Positions 22,082 through 33,140 of a stretch of DNA of 64,000 bases are shown here, piece after piece (the first letter of the stretch is position 1; each line of letters opens with the position of its first letter). Source of the stretch: Hermatobates lingyangjiaoensis (taxonomy: Eukaryota > Arthropoda > Insecta > Hemiptera > Hermatobatidae). Below the pieces are notes generated by a model. The model was not told the origin of the DNA. It did not search any database and saw only the letters and a program-made list of their open reading frames with translations. Location: positions 702,501 through 766,500 of the forward strand of contig JAPFBL010000119.1 in NCBI GenBank assembly GCA_026182355.1. The letters are read 5' to 3'. A program made the position numbers and the translations under genes.

Positions 22082-23041
22082 ATGTTAAGCTCAATTTTGC
22101 CCAAAAATGTTAAATGGTATAGATATATTGACGATATTCTTTGCATTTGTCCCAATTCTTTAAATAAAGTTGATTTCCTGACAAAATTGAATTCATTAGT
22201 GCCGACAATCAAATTCACAAAGGTAGAAGAAATACTCGTAAGTGGTAATTTGCCCTTCTTAGATGTCCTGATCCATAGGTTACCTAATGAGTTACGCTTT
22301 AGTGTATATAGAAAACCTATGAATGTACTTGCATACGTTCACTTTTATTCTTCCCATCCAAAAAATGTTAAAATTTCTGTTTTTAGAAATATGTTTTTGA
22401 GGGCGTTTAGAGTTTGCTCCCCAGAATTCCTTAATGAAGAGATTAATAACATTAGGTCAATTGCCCTTTCATTAAAATACCCCTCTTCTTATATTGATTT
22501 AGCTTTGAAGGGTGCTAAAAAAACTTTCTCTAATACTTCAACAGAGCCCCTTTTATTATCAAATTCTATAGTTTTGCCATACCACGAATCATTGGACCCC
22601 CTTCCAAGATTAGCCAAACAACTTGATTTTAATATAGTGTTTTCTAATCGTAATAACGTGGGTAATATGTTAATAAAAAACTCGCCCAGCGAATTGGAGT
22701 CCGCTGGTATTTATAAAAGTCCGTGCAAAAATTGCCATAAAATTTATATTGGTCAAACTGGTAAATCATTAAAGACACGTGTAAAACAACACCAATATAA
22801 CGTAAGTAGACAGGAAAAAAGTAGTGCCTTATTCTTGCATATAAAAAATGAAAATCATCATATTGATTGGACAGGAGCTAAATTTATTACCTATGAAAAA
22901 TCAATGTTGTTAAGAAATATTATTGAATCGTCTCTAATTAAATTTAATAGATCTAATATTATAAACATTAGTAACGGTCTCTTCAAACTGGATACTTTCG
23001 TCACGAGGGCAATAGCCTCTTCAAAGAGGGTTGACAGCTAG
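22082..23041 (+). CDS. PLE-3 partial reverse transcriptase with GIY-YIG endonuclease
   Basis: 319 codons, uninterrupted. Residues 13-20 are YRYIDDIL, the RT catalytic motif. LPFLDVLI (about 57-64) and the VYRKP block follow, as in Penelope RTs. Residues 209-233 form the GIY-YIG core: GIYKSPCKNC, then IYIGQTGKSLKTR with the likely catalytic Arg, and after it IESSLIKFNRS with the metal-binding Glu. In full PLEs this protein copies element RNA at a nick made by its own endonuclease. Here about two thirds of the RT (fingers and palm motifs A/B) is missing, so the copy is not autonomous, yet the remaining frame is intact, suggesting recent insertion. The annotated start is only the first ATG of the open part. 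Confidence 0.85.
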   Translation: MLSSILPKNVKWYRYIDDILCICPNSLNKVDFLTKLNSLVPTIKFTKVEEILVSGNLPFLDVLIHRLPNELRFSVYRKPMNVLAYVHFYSSHPKNVKISVFRNMFLRAFRVCSPEFLNEEINNIRSIALSLKYPSSYIDLALKGAKKTFSNTSTEPLLLSNSIVLPYHESLDPLPRLAKQLDFNIVFSNRNNVGNMLIKNSPSELESAGIYKSPCKNCHKIYIGQTGKSLKTRVKQHQYNVSRQEKSSALFLHIKNENHHIDWTGAKFITYEKSMLLRNIIESSLIKFNRSNIINISNGLFKLDTFVTRAIASSKRVDS

Positions 23042-23186
23042 CGGATAGTTTTTTACTTTTTCTTACAGTACTCCTTTGTTTCCCCAAACATCCCTTTCTG
23101 GACATTAGTCCTTTCCTGTGCTTTCACCCTTTAAAATACCACTCTTCCCTCCCACTCTTCTCAACTCCTCACCAGATGAGCTCACT

Positions 23187-23215
23187 CTGACGAATACCGC
23201 TTGTTACGGTTGAAA
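23187..23215 (+). ncRNA. Hammerhead ribozyme motif in the PLE-3 3' region, family A
   Basis: CTGACGA 23187-23193 and GAAA 23212-23215. Stem II is ACCG/CGGT, stem III AGATCT, and flanking CACT and AGTC allow a short stem I. It lies 145 bp after the PLE-3 stop codon, which assigns the family A ribozyme to this PLE lineage. Confidence 0.75.
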
Positions 23216-23526
23216 GATCTTAGTCTTGTTTTCCCATTTCTTTTTGTGGTTTGATCATTGATTGTTGTTTCACGTGTTTATGTGAAATCTTTTTATATAT
23301 ATATGACCAAACCATAATATGAAAATGGTTTGATTAACAACAATATTTCTTACATAAATACATCACAAGGGAAGGGTTTTTAGCAGTAGCTGTAGTTACA
23401 ATCACTGCCAATATGACTAGCTTAATATAACCTAATTCAATATAATTCTGTTGTTATATTAGGGCGACATCCAGAGATTTAAAATGTTCTCTTGGCTTTT
23501 TTTTTATTGTCTTCTACCTACTAATA

Positions 23527-23848
23527 TTGTAAAAGGGGGTCAGTTAACGTACTGACCTCTGAACTAATAGCAGCGGGGTTCAATCCCCACCTGGTCCTCG
23601 ATTTATTCACGCTGGAGGTGAATAAATCTGAGCAAGTCGTTCCTCCGAGGAGGACGTTAAAATGTCGGCCCCGAGCCTGTACGATGTCAGGTAGGGTTAA
23701 AGATCCCTACTCTAAACACACTTGAGTTAGGTAAAATTTGGGACTCCCACTGTAGAATCAATCTTCATTGTGTGGCATCACAATGGGCCAATGGACGGCC
23801 TACGTGTGTTCCCTGGTGGGGCTGCCACTGCAACCTAACCTAACCTAA
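23527..23848 (+). mobile_element. tRNA-derived SINE with CCTAA tail
   Basis: The head has a pol III B-box-like GGGGTTCAATCCCCACC (23576). A central block with TCCGAGGAGGACGTTAAA resembles the widespread SINE central domain. After the body (GACTCCCACTGTAGAATCA) the element ends in CCTAACCTAACCTAA. The A box is diverged. Related copies are listed at 36.3, 40.4, 50.1, 54.4 and 58.9 kb. Confidence 0.75.
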
Positions 23849-24144
23849 TATTGTATTTCACAATTATTATACCAGTCATAAATAAAATTAGTAAGCATTA
23901 AAATGTATAAACAGATTATACAGATGGTATATTTAAATAATACATTTTGAATTTTCGAAAGTTTGCTGATATAATACACCTAAGGTTTTCGTTCTTCTTG
24001 AACTTTAGCTGTAACACTTTTTGTTGATTTCAGGGTCATATAGTTTGACATTAAAGCACAGTTCACTATAATATATCTAGCTTTTCTTTAATCACATTTA
24101 TTATTCGGTTAATTTTTTATGTATTTTATGCTACTATTTTTAAG

Positions 24145-24268
24145 TTGGAAAATTTAGGATCCCCAAAGTATGTTATAAGTAATCTTCATTGTGTGGTGGT
24201 TAAAGGGCCAATGCTCAGCATATATGGTTCCCTTATGGAACTCTCACTGTAACCTAACCTAACCTAAA
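24145..24268 (+). mobile_element. SINE 3' fragment
   Basis: Contains AATTTAGGATCCCC, AATCTTCATTGTGTGG and AACCTAACCTAACCTAAA, matching the end of the SINE 400 bp upstream; the head and middle are missing. Confidence 0.7.
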
Positions 24269-24269
24269 C

Positions 24270-26150
24270 TATTACAGGCAATTAGATGCACTAATTTACT
24301 ACGTGCCTTTACTTTCTACCTAATTTAAATATGTACTATTTTTACAATTCTATTATTAAATTAATGAATTATTCTACATCACACAGTAAGCTAAACCTAC
24401 ACAAACAAATTTTAATTTTTTAATAAAAAATTCCTTATTTATTCTGAAGGAAATCGACAAATAATTAGACAATTATTTCATGAGACGTAATAACAATTGT
24501 GATAGATAATTATGAAGAGTATTACTCGTTTAAGATACGTTATGTGTTTGTTTTAAATCTATGCTAAATATAATTTGTTGAATATATGAATGTTTTTATA
24601 ATATTAACAATGGGTACTTGGCCGGCCGAAAGTACAATATGTCTTTCGAGAGCAGACTTTGAAAATCTCCCCCAAATAAAAATAACCCACTTAATTAGGA
24701 TAATATAGTACGTTTTGAAAAGTGATTGAAGTGCTATCTTTATGAAAAAGTATGAATCTACTACTTAGTACCATAGAATATTCATTTTTTGAAGAATTAT
24801 AATGCATAATTGTATATGTAACTTGCCTTTTAAGTCTGCTTTCTATATACAAATGTTTAAAATATCATGACATAAAATAACAGAAATACAGTAGAATAAC
24901 AGAATCGATGTGAGGGATTCTGTCCAAAAATATTAGGGTTTTTAGAAAATTTTAGTGAACAAATGCAAAATATTATCGTTTAATATTTTTTTACCTTTTT
25001 TTAAAAAATAAAAATAATATCTTCATGATTTTATGCTGTAGATTAGATTAATTCAATGAATTAACCTGTATGATGAATATTAAACTCCATTAACATTGAA
25101 ATGACAATGAAGCCTATACTTAAACGTGTGTGGAAAAACAGGTGTGACTGAGTTGGAATAAGTGAAAATTATTTTATTAATAACGTTTAAATGTCAAGGA
25201 TACTGTTAGGACTTGTATATGTCACAACGCAGACGTACTTTGCTAAAATTGATAAGATCTGTAAACAAGTTTAGGAAATTTAGAGAAAATAATGGAGTAT
25301 ATACTGATATACATACAATTATCTCTTTCAAAATTATTTTGAAGACATTGTACCTAATTATTATCTTACTAATGGCTGAATTAAATTGGCCAGGAATAAA
25401 ATCAATTAAATTTTGAAGAGTTTTTATAATAAGGTGATTAATAATGCGAGTTTTTCATTTGTTTTTTTTTTAAATTATTAAAATAAAGTAGAACATTGTT
25501 AGTTAAATTAACCTTGCTTGATGAATATTTCATATGCTTTGATGAGAAGATATTAATGTTAATGTTATTTGTTCTTTATTCAAGATAATATAAATCATAA
25601 GCTAATTCCTCTTTAAGGTATTTCATTTATTTCGGTGTTTTTGTTCATTGTAAATAAAAGTACTATCATCTTCAATATAAACACATCTCTGCTATGTTTT
25701 GAATACAAAATTTAGTATTTTGTACAAACAACGAAACAATCTACTTGGATTTCTTTAATCTAATTGTCATTCATTTGTAATATTTTCTATTCCATAATAG
25801 CCATTTATTCAATAATGAATCATGATTTGAAAGAATACTGGAGAAATCGCAAACAGTTTCACATTTCCGTCAGTGATTAAGCCAAAGGTCACTAAGTTTA
25901 TTATAAGAAATATTTTGAATTATTGCTTTACTACCAGAAACAATCTTAAATTTATTCATATTAATTTTGAAGCAACAATAATTTAACAAGTTGTTAACTG
26001 TTTCCAATAATTTTCTTTGCAGACCACCCTAAGTTCGAGGACTATTGTTACCCGTTATTGATTTATGATTTTCAACTAAAGTTTCCCTTCCTCAATAGTT
26101 TTGTCCTTCGTGATTGAATTCAAATTGGTTAGTTAATTTAAATTTTAATA
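24270..26150. other. AT-rich DNA, no gene seen
   Basis: No gene or repeat recognised. Short open frames lack any family signature. Confidence 0.4.
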
Positions 26151-26164
26151 TTAGTTTAGTTTAG

Positions 26165-26245
26165 TTGTTAAACTCTTCATGTGTTAATCTAAACCAGCGT
26201 TTTGTGACATTTTTTATATTGTGTGTCACCCTCTTCAGGAAATCT
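26165..26245 (-). mobile_element. Possible decayed hammerhead
   Basis: On the minus strand CCTGAAGA, then GTGACA and TGTCAC 14 nt apart as a perfect stem II, then AAAACGC where GAAACGY would be expected. One core base is wrong and stem I is not evident. Confidence 0.3.
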
Positions 26246-26757
26246 AAATTTTTTACAACTTCATTTTTCTTTTGTTAGAAATCAAAATATTGATTTTTAA
26301 AAAGTTTTTATGATTCAAGTTAAAAAAAAATAATATAATTATCAAATATAAAGTATTTTGATTAATACTAAATATAATCAAAATATTAAAATTCTTTTTC
26401 AGAACGTTTTTCGGTTCTTGATAAAAGTTGAATTTGATGGTAAAGCAAACTGCAGTTACTTATCCCTCACCTTTGCGACCTAGAGATTTTGAAACCGACT
26501 ACCGTGAATATACGAGTAATCTTGTATGACTACTTCTTAATCTACACTAACGATAATCCAACTCTCTACAGTGAAACTGGTTTTACTTCAATTACAGCAG
26601 CATGTGCCAATCAAGTATTCTTTTAGAATTTGAAAAGCGATTCTCATACAGAGCCATAAATATTTCATTACATTCGTCAGATAATTGCATTTTTATTGCT
26701 TGAAATAACAAGTGGCCAAGGATTGGCACATAAAAGATTCTGAAGAGTGGACTAATT

Positions 26758-26935
26758 AGCAGGGACGGTGGGAGCAGTGGGGCGCGACTAAATGGCGTAG
26801 AGGGGCAGCGTGGACAAGTGAGCCCTGACCTTGTCACCGCAAGGCCGTCGCCCACTGCAGGAGTCCTGGAGTAGAGGCTGTGCAGGCTCTGCCACGTCCA
26901 CCAGCTCAATCGCCAACAAGCCAAAACAAAATTAC
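26758..26935. promoter_or_regulatory. CpG-rich island, candidate upstream exon or promoter
   Basis: About 180 bases of high GC with many CpGs (GGGGCGCGAC, CAGCGTGG, AAGGCCGTCGCCC) in otherwise AT-rich DNA. On the plus strand GTGGACAA|GTGAGC would make an acceptable splice donor. It lies 8.7 kb upstream of the first recognised Pdp1 exon, whose 5' partner is missing. No start codon in the right phase could be tied to it. Confidence 0.25.
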
Positions 26936-27169
26936 AGGGCAATCAATATTCTCAGGTACTTGATAATAAGTATCAAGCTTAGTACTGAATCAACGACTTC
27001 TCTTTCCTTAGCACTATATAAAAGATTAAAATAAAAGTACAACCTTCTCAAAGTAGACCCTCATATTTAAAATGCATTCAGTTTCAAATCATTGTACCAC
27101 TTTACAATTTGATTTGGTAATTTATATGTCCATATATATATATATATATATAGTATTTTATTTTATATT

Positions 27170-27260
27170 TTATAAGCAAAGACCGCTTGTTACTGTTGAA
27201 AGATCTTAGTCTTTTTTCCAATTTCGTATTATGGTTTCAACATATATATATATATATATC
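27170..27260 (+). mobile_element. Truncated family A PLE end
   Basis: GACCGCTTGTTACTGTTGAAAGATCTTAGTC-type right arm without CTGACGA, between two (TA)n tracts. Confidence 0.7.
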
Positions 27261-27485
27261 CCTCCCTTCCGCATGTTTGCCAGTGTCAGTAAACCACCAG
27301 ACAATATTTGAACCTGATAGAATAGCATCATTGGTTTTTTTTTCTACCTGATCTTCGTTAATGTGAACCGAAAGCTCGTATTTTAATTATTAGGAAGTAA
27401 ATTAATCTTATTGCTAACTTTAGCGATAGTGTTTTGTTCTACCGTATTACTTTTACCTATATTAAAGTGGTTTAAATAGTGTTTA

Positions 27486-27760
27486 GTGTTTCATCGTATC
27501 ATCTGTACCTATATACCTCTACCTGAACTCCTTTCGAAATTACCTTTGACTCACCGCAAACTACTATTTAGGAAACCTAATTTAAGAAACCTCAGCGTAA
27601 AAGTCGTCAATGCAGAAGCTGCTGCTAACTTGAACAGTACATGTATAATAAATAATTCACTTAAAAGAAATCACAGAAACTCACTCTATCTTCCTGATGA
27701 CAAGGCTCACGAGATGTAATAGTGAGTTAATGTGATTCCTTTTGTGAACTCAATTTATTT
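27486..27760 (+). pseudogene. PLE 5' frame remnant with decayed hammerhead
   Basis: The frame includes KVVNAEAAANLNSTCI, related to KKVVNAEAAVYFNKICL in the PLE start at 39839, and then loses homology. At 27694-27700 CTGATGA is intact but the second box is GAGA (27711). A long stem I is still visible: AATCACA...ACTCACT upstream against AGTGAGT...TGTGATT downstream. Confidence 0.6.
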
Positions 27761-27769
27761 ACTTCATGT

Positions 27770-28000
27770 AATTGTCTTATTTAATTAGTATATATATATT
27801 AATTAAATAAGACAATTGCATTGATTCGCGCTCCGTTCTTCGACGTGGGGAGATCTCTCTCACTTCGTCCTCTCTTCCAGTCTACTCTCCTAATGACGAA
27901 CAACAGTTCGAAATATTGAATTCTGTAAGTGTTCTTTTTAGTCTCTTTTCTGTGTTGTGCTTTGTGTAATTTAAAGTTATATATATATATATATAAAGAA
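27770..28000 (+). mobile_element. Palindrome and family B PLE end with mutated hammerhead
   Basis: 27772-27830 is a palindrome built on AATTGTCTTATTTAATTA around a TA run. Then at 27890-27896 CTAATGA (one change from CTGATGA), stem II GAAC/GTTC after an extra C, and GAAA (27910-27913) followed by TATTGAA. The T-rich tail has CTGTGTT and ends in (TA)n. Confidence 0.6.
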
Positions 28001-28160
28001 AATAACTACTAAAAGTAGTATTAGGAATACAATTAGTTTTTAAGCGTCCTTTATGGTTACCTCGTTTTCGAAAATCTGCTTTCTTCTTTCCTTTTACTAC
28101 TGTTAGTAATAATTTACTTGATTATTAATTCAAGTTTTAGTGCCTACGGTTACACTTCTG

Positions 28161-28271
<111 letters not shown>

Positions 28272-28274
28272 CAA

Positions 28275-28461
28275 AATAAACTGTGGCACATAGACAGAAA
28301 AATAACAAAGACTCACTTTTCAATATTTCAACCGTAAAGGCGGTCGACAGTCAGTTGTCGTCCCTCCGTCAATTCACTTCTTCTCCTGAGGACGACCGCC
28401 ATTACGGTCGAAATATTGAAAAGTGAGTCTTTGTTATGTTTCTGTCTATGTGTCACAGTTT
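28275..28461. mobile_element. Family B PLE inverted pair
   Basis: The left arm (AACTGTGGCACATAGACAG to CAATATTTCAACCG) and the right arm (CGGTCGAAATATTG to CTATGTGTCACAGTTT) are reverse complements around a 40-base centre. The left ribozyme core is disrupted, the right one complete. Confidence 0.75.
28386..28413 (+). ncRNA. Hammerhead ribozyme motif, family B
   Basis: CTGAGGA 28386-28392, extra C, stem II GACCG/CGGTC with a 6-7 nt loop, GAAA 28410-28413, then palindromic ATAT and triplet AUU. TTCACTT upstream pairs with AAGTGAG-type sequence downstream for a distal stem I. Confidence 0.75.
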
Positions 28462-28575
28462 AAAGACCGCTTGTTACGGTTGAAAGATCTTAGTCTTGTT
28501 TTCCCATTTTCTTATTGTGATTTGATCATTGATTGTTATTTCACGTGTTTATGTGAAATCTTTATATATATATAA
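28462..28575 (+). mobile_element. Truncated family A PLE end
   Basis: Starts at AAGACCGCTTGTTACGG, just inside the CTGACGA box, and continues through GAAAGATCTTAGTC and the tail TTTCACGTGTTTATGTGAAA to (TA)n. Confidence 0.75.
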
Positions 28576-28619
28576 AGATATTTGTATATGGGTATATATT
28601 TGTATGGGTTACTTACCGT

Positions 28620-28674
28620 TGCGTCTACAACGTGCTTGGTCTCCCATTCTCTTTTCTCCTGAAGACGGGAGTAT

Positions 28675-28712
<38 letters not shown>
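28620..28712 (+). mobile_element. Family B hammerhead 5' half fused to (GT)n
   Basis: TCTCCTGAAGACGGGAGTATG: CTGAAGA at 28659-28665, after which (GT)n begins. No second box. Confidence 0.5.
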
Positions 28713-29436
28713 AATAAAAGTGTATAATTAGATCTAAATGAAAGTTACACCTTTTGTAATATTATTACTTTGTTTACTATTGTTAAAATATTACTATGAC
28801 TTTATACATTAAAATATATATTCGTATGTAATGCTTCATTTGTCTAAAGCACTATCAAGTTCATTTGAATGAAGTTCTTTATACCAAACGAGTCTAGTTT
28901 TTCTCTGATCGTCCAGTTTTGCTTTAATCCAGAAGGCTCAAGATAAGTTGTTATCTGAATTAATATAAGGAGTGTGATTGCCAAGGCTATATGTATAAGT
29001 GTAAGGGGAGTTTTGAAATGGTTGTTCCGCTTCGCTTCAAATTTCCTACTTGATAACCACGGGAGCGTTTTCAAGGTTAGCTCTCCATCATCCTTGAACT
29101 CCTGCCACCTATCATTGAGCTGTAAGCGCAGGTAGGAGAATCAGGCAATTTCCATTTTCATCTAAAATACTATACAACTTGCATTATTGAAATAGAAAGA
29201 TAGTTATTGGTTTAAATACTGATCAAATATACGTCAACACCTCAAATATGCGTGGACCACAGAGTACATTTCTGTACCATAGTTTTTTCTTGGCAATATA
29301 AGATCGCTTATATATATATAATAAACTAAAATGAAATGTAACGATGCGTTGGACAGTAAATATAGAATTAAAAAAATGACGTACTTTTATTACTTCATAC
29401 TTCATACATTTAACTAGTGACAAGGAATACGTTGCC

Positions 29437-29458
29437 CTGATGATAAGAAATGTCGAAA
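29437..29458 (+). ncRNA. Hammerhead-like motif
   Basis: CTGATGA 29437-29443 and GAAA 29455-29458 with 11 bases between, but stem II does not pair. The context TGTCGAAATGTAATG resembles that at 31150, suggesting a further, decayed family. Confidence 0.4.
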
Positions 29459-29592
29459 TGTAATGTAAGCTTCGTCGCGATTTTCAGTGGTTTTTTCCCG
29501 TTGCTTAGGAACAAAAATATTTTTTTTAATATTTTTATTTTTATTTTAGTTTAAATAAGTTTGTTTGAATCATCGTTTTGGGGTTATAACTC

Positions 29593-29635
<43 letters not shown>

Positions 29636-29815
29636 CAATGATCAAACCACAATATGAAATGGGAAAAAAAGACTAAGATCTTTCTACCGTAACAAGCGGT
29701 CTTCGTCAGTCAAAACCCATCTTAAAACTCAGTTGGTTTTTAACACCGCTCGTTACGGTTGAAAGATCTTAGTCTTTTTTCCCATTTCATATTGTGGTTT
29801 GATCTTTGATACCAC
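29593..29815. mobile_element. Microsatellite and family A PLE inverted pair
   Basis: (TA)n(GT)n to about 29634, then CAATGATCAAACCACAATATG left arm and a right arm ending ATATTGTGGTTTGATC. The right arm has lost CTGACGA. Confidence 0.75.
29681..29709 (-). ncRNA. Hammerhead ribozyme motif, family A
   Basis: CTGACGA 29709-29703 and GAAA 29684-29681 on the minus strand, stem II ACCG/CGGT. Two bases of the stem I side are deleted. Confidence 0.6.
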
Positions 29816-29869
29816 CATTGAATTTCAACCGTTGCCGCTTCGTGCGTTGGGCTCGTTCCATTTCCTCTC

Positions 29870-29891
29870 CTGATGAAGGTTTACCCAGAAA
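29870..29891 (+). ncRNA. Hammerhead-like motif
   Basis: CTGATGA 29870-29876 and GAAA 29888-29891 with GGTTTACC between, giving at best a weak stem II. Followed by TTAGAGAC and a short T-rich tail. Confidence 0.45.
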
Positions 29892-29949
29892 TTAGAGACA
29901 GCATGTGGGTGTTTTTCCTATGATTTGTGTTTATTTACTAACTGTAAAC

Positions 29950-30260
29950 TATATATATCAACGTCTAAACCTCAGTAAGTGACTAGAAATGTGACTAAGA
30001 CCTTTTGATCAAATTCTAGTCCATCTGAGAGTTATATAAAGAATGACGAGGATTTCTGACCGATTATGAATACAATACAGAACAAAGTACTTACCTCGAA
30101 TGATACTTAGAATAACAGTTCATCGTCAGGAGAAGATCATAAGAATAGAAGAAGCAGAATAGATATAGGCTGAAGGACAGGTGGAAACCGTGATAATGGA
30201 CTCTTCTACGCTCTTATGATCTCCTTCAGACGAATTCCCGTTTGAAGTACAGATCTTAGT
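29950..30260. mobile_element. Diverged PLE end
   Basis: ATATATCAACGTCTAAACC, GTGACTAAGACCTTTTGATC and later TCATCGTCAGGAGAAGATC resemble family A/B ends, but no complete ribozyme is left. Confidence 0.35.
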
Positions 30261-31110
30261 ATGTGCTTTGAGCTGCTATGCATTCTATATATTTTAGTAT
30301 ATACGAGTACATAGAGCATACTTCCATATATGAACATCATTTTCATTCTACATTATTTTTATTTTCACCTTATGTGCAACTATTTAATTGAAAAGTAAAT
30401 ATTATATAATTATATGAATGCAAAATATTAAAATAAATATTGTAATCTCTTCTCAGTGAAAATTAAATATAATATATTCATATGTAATACATTTTCAAAT
30501 CTTGGTAGCAGTCATTCCTGTAATCATATATTATGGTTACATTTTTAATGAAATATCAGATTATATATGAATATAAGTAACTAAACAAAATTCTGTAAAT
30601 AATTTTAAAGTAATACTTGCAAAGAAAACACTTCAAAACATCTATTAAAAGAATTAAAATGTCATTTTCTGAAAGAAACCATTAGAAGCAGGTAAATGCA
30701 GCAATTAGAAATGGGAGTGTCATTTATCTTATTTGTGTGTCATGTTTACTGTCTGTGTGAACTGTCTTCACCATCTTTATCTTAATAGGAAACTCTAGAT
30801 TTGGGAAGAATTCACAGATACAAACCAATCAGGACAAAAAAAAATTGTCATTATTTTTACAATAAACCAAACTAATAGATACAGTAATGTTTTAAGTATT
30901 GACAAAAAAATCCAGATAAATATTTCTTTGAGTAAAATTTTTTTAAGAAATATTTCTTAAACAACTTCTATTGACTACATTGCATGTGATACCTACATTC
31001 CTGTACATTCAAAAGAATCTTCATTAAATTTATTGCAAGAGTAGGAAGCATTCAAGGCTCATCTCGAGCATAGAGGTCTTTTAAAGAAGTCTCTCCAAGG
31101 AACATGAACT
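30260..31110. other. AT-rich DNA, no gene seen
   Basis: No gene or repeat recognised. Confidence 0.4.
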
Positions 31111-31130
31111 ATTCGATTTTTTCATTAACT

Positions 31131-31185
31131 TTCTGATGATATATTTTACCACCGTCACACGAATGTAATATATATATATATTGGT
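31131..31185 (+). mobile_element. Decayed hammerhead-like end
   Basis: CTGATGA (31132-31138), then CACGAATGTAAT instead of GAAATGTAAT, then (TA)n. Related to the copy at 29437. Confidence 0.4.
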
Positions 31186-31738
31186 ACTATCCGACGAAAA
31201 GCAAAACTTCTTTTAAACAAATATTATTAAAAAGCACTGCAACTTTTAATAATTATATTGAAAATATTATTAACTTTATTATTAACAATTATTGAATATA
31301 ACTTTAACAAAAATTATTGAAAAGTAGACAATAGGACTCATTTTCAATAATTTATAAGAATTTTAAAAATTCAAACAATTTTATAAAATCTTCCAACCAA
31401 AATAACTTGGCATCGTTAGAAACTCACTCGAAAACTTGGGCAGTTAGAGTAAGTAAGAAACTATCGACTTTTTGGTTATAAATAAAGAGAATAGATGTGT
31501 CCGGCTGTAGTCAGATTGTCTAACTTCGATTAAAGTCTAAATCCTGACGATTCAACTTCTATTCATAATCTTTTCATAGGCAAAAATTATGAATATATAA
31601 AAATGAAAATTCCATAGAAATTACATTACTGAAATAAATTGAACGTTAAAATATACCCATTGGGCATGTCATGAAACAAAACATTTACTGGTGATATACT
31701 ATGTTATATTAGTTAGATTGGTATATCATTAAATTGGA

Positions 31739-32310
31739 GTGAAAAGACGTCAATACTCCGTAATTAGAGGTGAACAAAGTGGCGCCTTATTCTTGCATAT
31801 AAATAATGAGAATCATGATAAAAATTGGACAGAAGCTAAAATGATCTTATGTGAAAGATCAATGTTGTTAAGAAATAGTAACGAGCTGTCTTTATTAATT
31901 CAATTGAATAGATCAAATACGGTAGACATCAGTAACGGTTTATTTAAATTAGACTCGGTAATGACATGAGCAATAGTTTTGTCTGCAATGACCGACAACT
32001 GCAAACTTGATAGTGTTTACTTCTTTCTTAAGAAACTCCTTTGTATATCCTGAATTGCCTTCCCAGTCTTTTGTTTCCTTTCCTTACTGTTTAGGCCCTT
32101 GAAAGTACGTCTCTTACCTCCTTCCTATCTTAATACCACAAAAGATACCCTAATTCACCTCGTTCAGTTCAAGGTGACTCCGACAAGGACCAGTTGATTG
32201 GTTCAAAAATCTTTGTCCCATTTCTAATTTTTTTCTTTTGGTTGTAATAAAAATTGAAATTTTATTTTTATTCCACTGATTATTGTGAAATCTTGTTTGT
32301 ATATATATTA
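31739..32310 (+). pseudogene. PLE-3 relative, decayed 3' part
   Basis: A 76-codon frame reads SGALFLHINNENHDKNWTEA and SMLLRN, then SNGLFKLDSVMT, matching the PLE-3 C-terminus (SSALFLHIKNEN, SMLLRNIIESS, SNGLFKLDTFVT). The GIY-YIG core upstream is gone. The 3' UTR also aligns (CCTTTGTATATCC, CCCTTGAAAGTAC), and at about 32172 GACTCCGACAAGGACCAG... is the family A hammerhead with both boxes mutated. Same element lineage, older insertion. Confidence 0.75.
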
Positions 32311-32369
32311 ACTTTAAATATGATTTTTTAAAATATATTTATATGTTAAATAAATAAACAGTAATGAAA

Positions 32370-32460
32370 AACATTTCGAAATATCGAAAATAGTAACTGT
32401 CTTTTTCTATTATCTGTCCTGTGTTAACTTCCCCTTTTATATATATCAAAAGCAAGTAAT
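32370..32460 (+). mobile_element. Family B tail without first ribozyme box
   Basis: ATTTCGAAATATCGAAAATAG, T-rich tail with CTGTGTT, then TA run; CTGANGA not found. Confidence 0.45.
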
Positions 32461-32489
32461 TCAGAGATATGACTATTAAAAAGCATACT

Positions 32490-32900
32490 AGTTTCGGTTA
32501 TTCATAACCATTATCAATGCAAAATCTGAACAATAACATACAAGATCGTAATACAGAATGATCGTAACAGACTGCTGATTATAAAGGCATTATACATTAT
32601 AGATAAACAACCAACCATGAATGCAAGGCCCTGCAAGTGGATTTACCAGGACGTTGAAGTTGTATGGTGGATAAGCGAGAAGAGAAATGGGAAGCCAGGA
32701 GCAGGACAGCAACACTGATATCACCAACTGAAACCTTCTGAACCGCCAACCTAACTGTAGCCTCTCGATGAGAACACTGTTCTCATTTATATATAGTTTT
32801 ACCTTTTGTAGTTTATTATAGTTGTATATTATTATTTAGATCTTGCATTGATAATGGTTATGTTTTTAATATTTTAATAATGGTTATGTTTTTTAATTGA
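32490..32900. mobile_element. Inverted PLE ends with GAAACTAGT hammerhead remnant
   Basis: On the minus strand near 32530-32497: TTGATAA (for CTGATGA), T, stem II GGTT/AACC, GAAA, then palindromic ACTAGT. The same TTGCATTGATAATGGTTATG occurs in direct view at 32845, giving an inverted pair about 330 bp apart. Confidence 0.5.
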
Positions 32901-32940
32901 TAAACTAGTCTGTTTTTAATAGTGTAGTGAAAGTTATAAA

Positions 32941-33140
32941 GTAAGTCATGGATTATAAAATGAAATCGTTTGGTGAGATTGTTTACTCTCTTCCCTGCCA
33001 GTGGAAGTCCTTAATCAGAAAAGGAAGTCCTAAATTGGAAAAAAGTATTTAGGAAGTACGAAAGGATAAAAGTAGGCAAACATTTGAATGAAATATGTAT
33101 GATAGAAGGTCTGCTTCCCAAGTATACAAATATGTAAGTA
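32941..33140 (+). pseudogene. PLE 5' frame remnant
   Basis: Conceptual reading gives FGEIVYSLPCQWKSL, a Lys-rich segment with stops, and (after a frame change) NEICMIEGLLPKYTN, matching PLE-1's FGELMFLVPEPWK and INEGLLPKY. Decayed by stops and frameshifts; ends at a TA-rich run. Confidence 0.6.

Larger units (their letters stand above)
22041..23310 (+). mobile_element. PLE-3, 5'-truncated Penelope-like element
   Basis: Begins at an inverted scrap of the family A end (TCAATGATCAAACCA), enters the RT just before its catalytic motif, and continues through GIY-YIG, a 3' UTR of about 145 bp, a hammerhead and the family A tail (TTTCACGTGTTTATGTGAAA) to (TA)n. It links the many isolated family A fragments to a coding PLE. 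Confidence 0.8.

Noticed and set aside
26592..26942. 116-codon minus-strand frame over the CpG-rich island
   Set aside because: Mostly an effect of GC composition; no known domain and no neighbouring exon on that strand.
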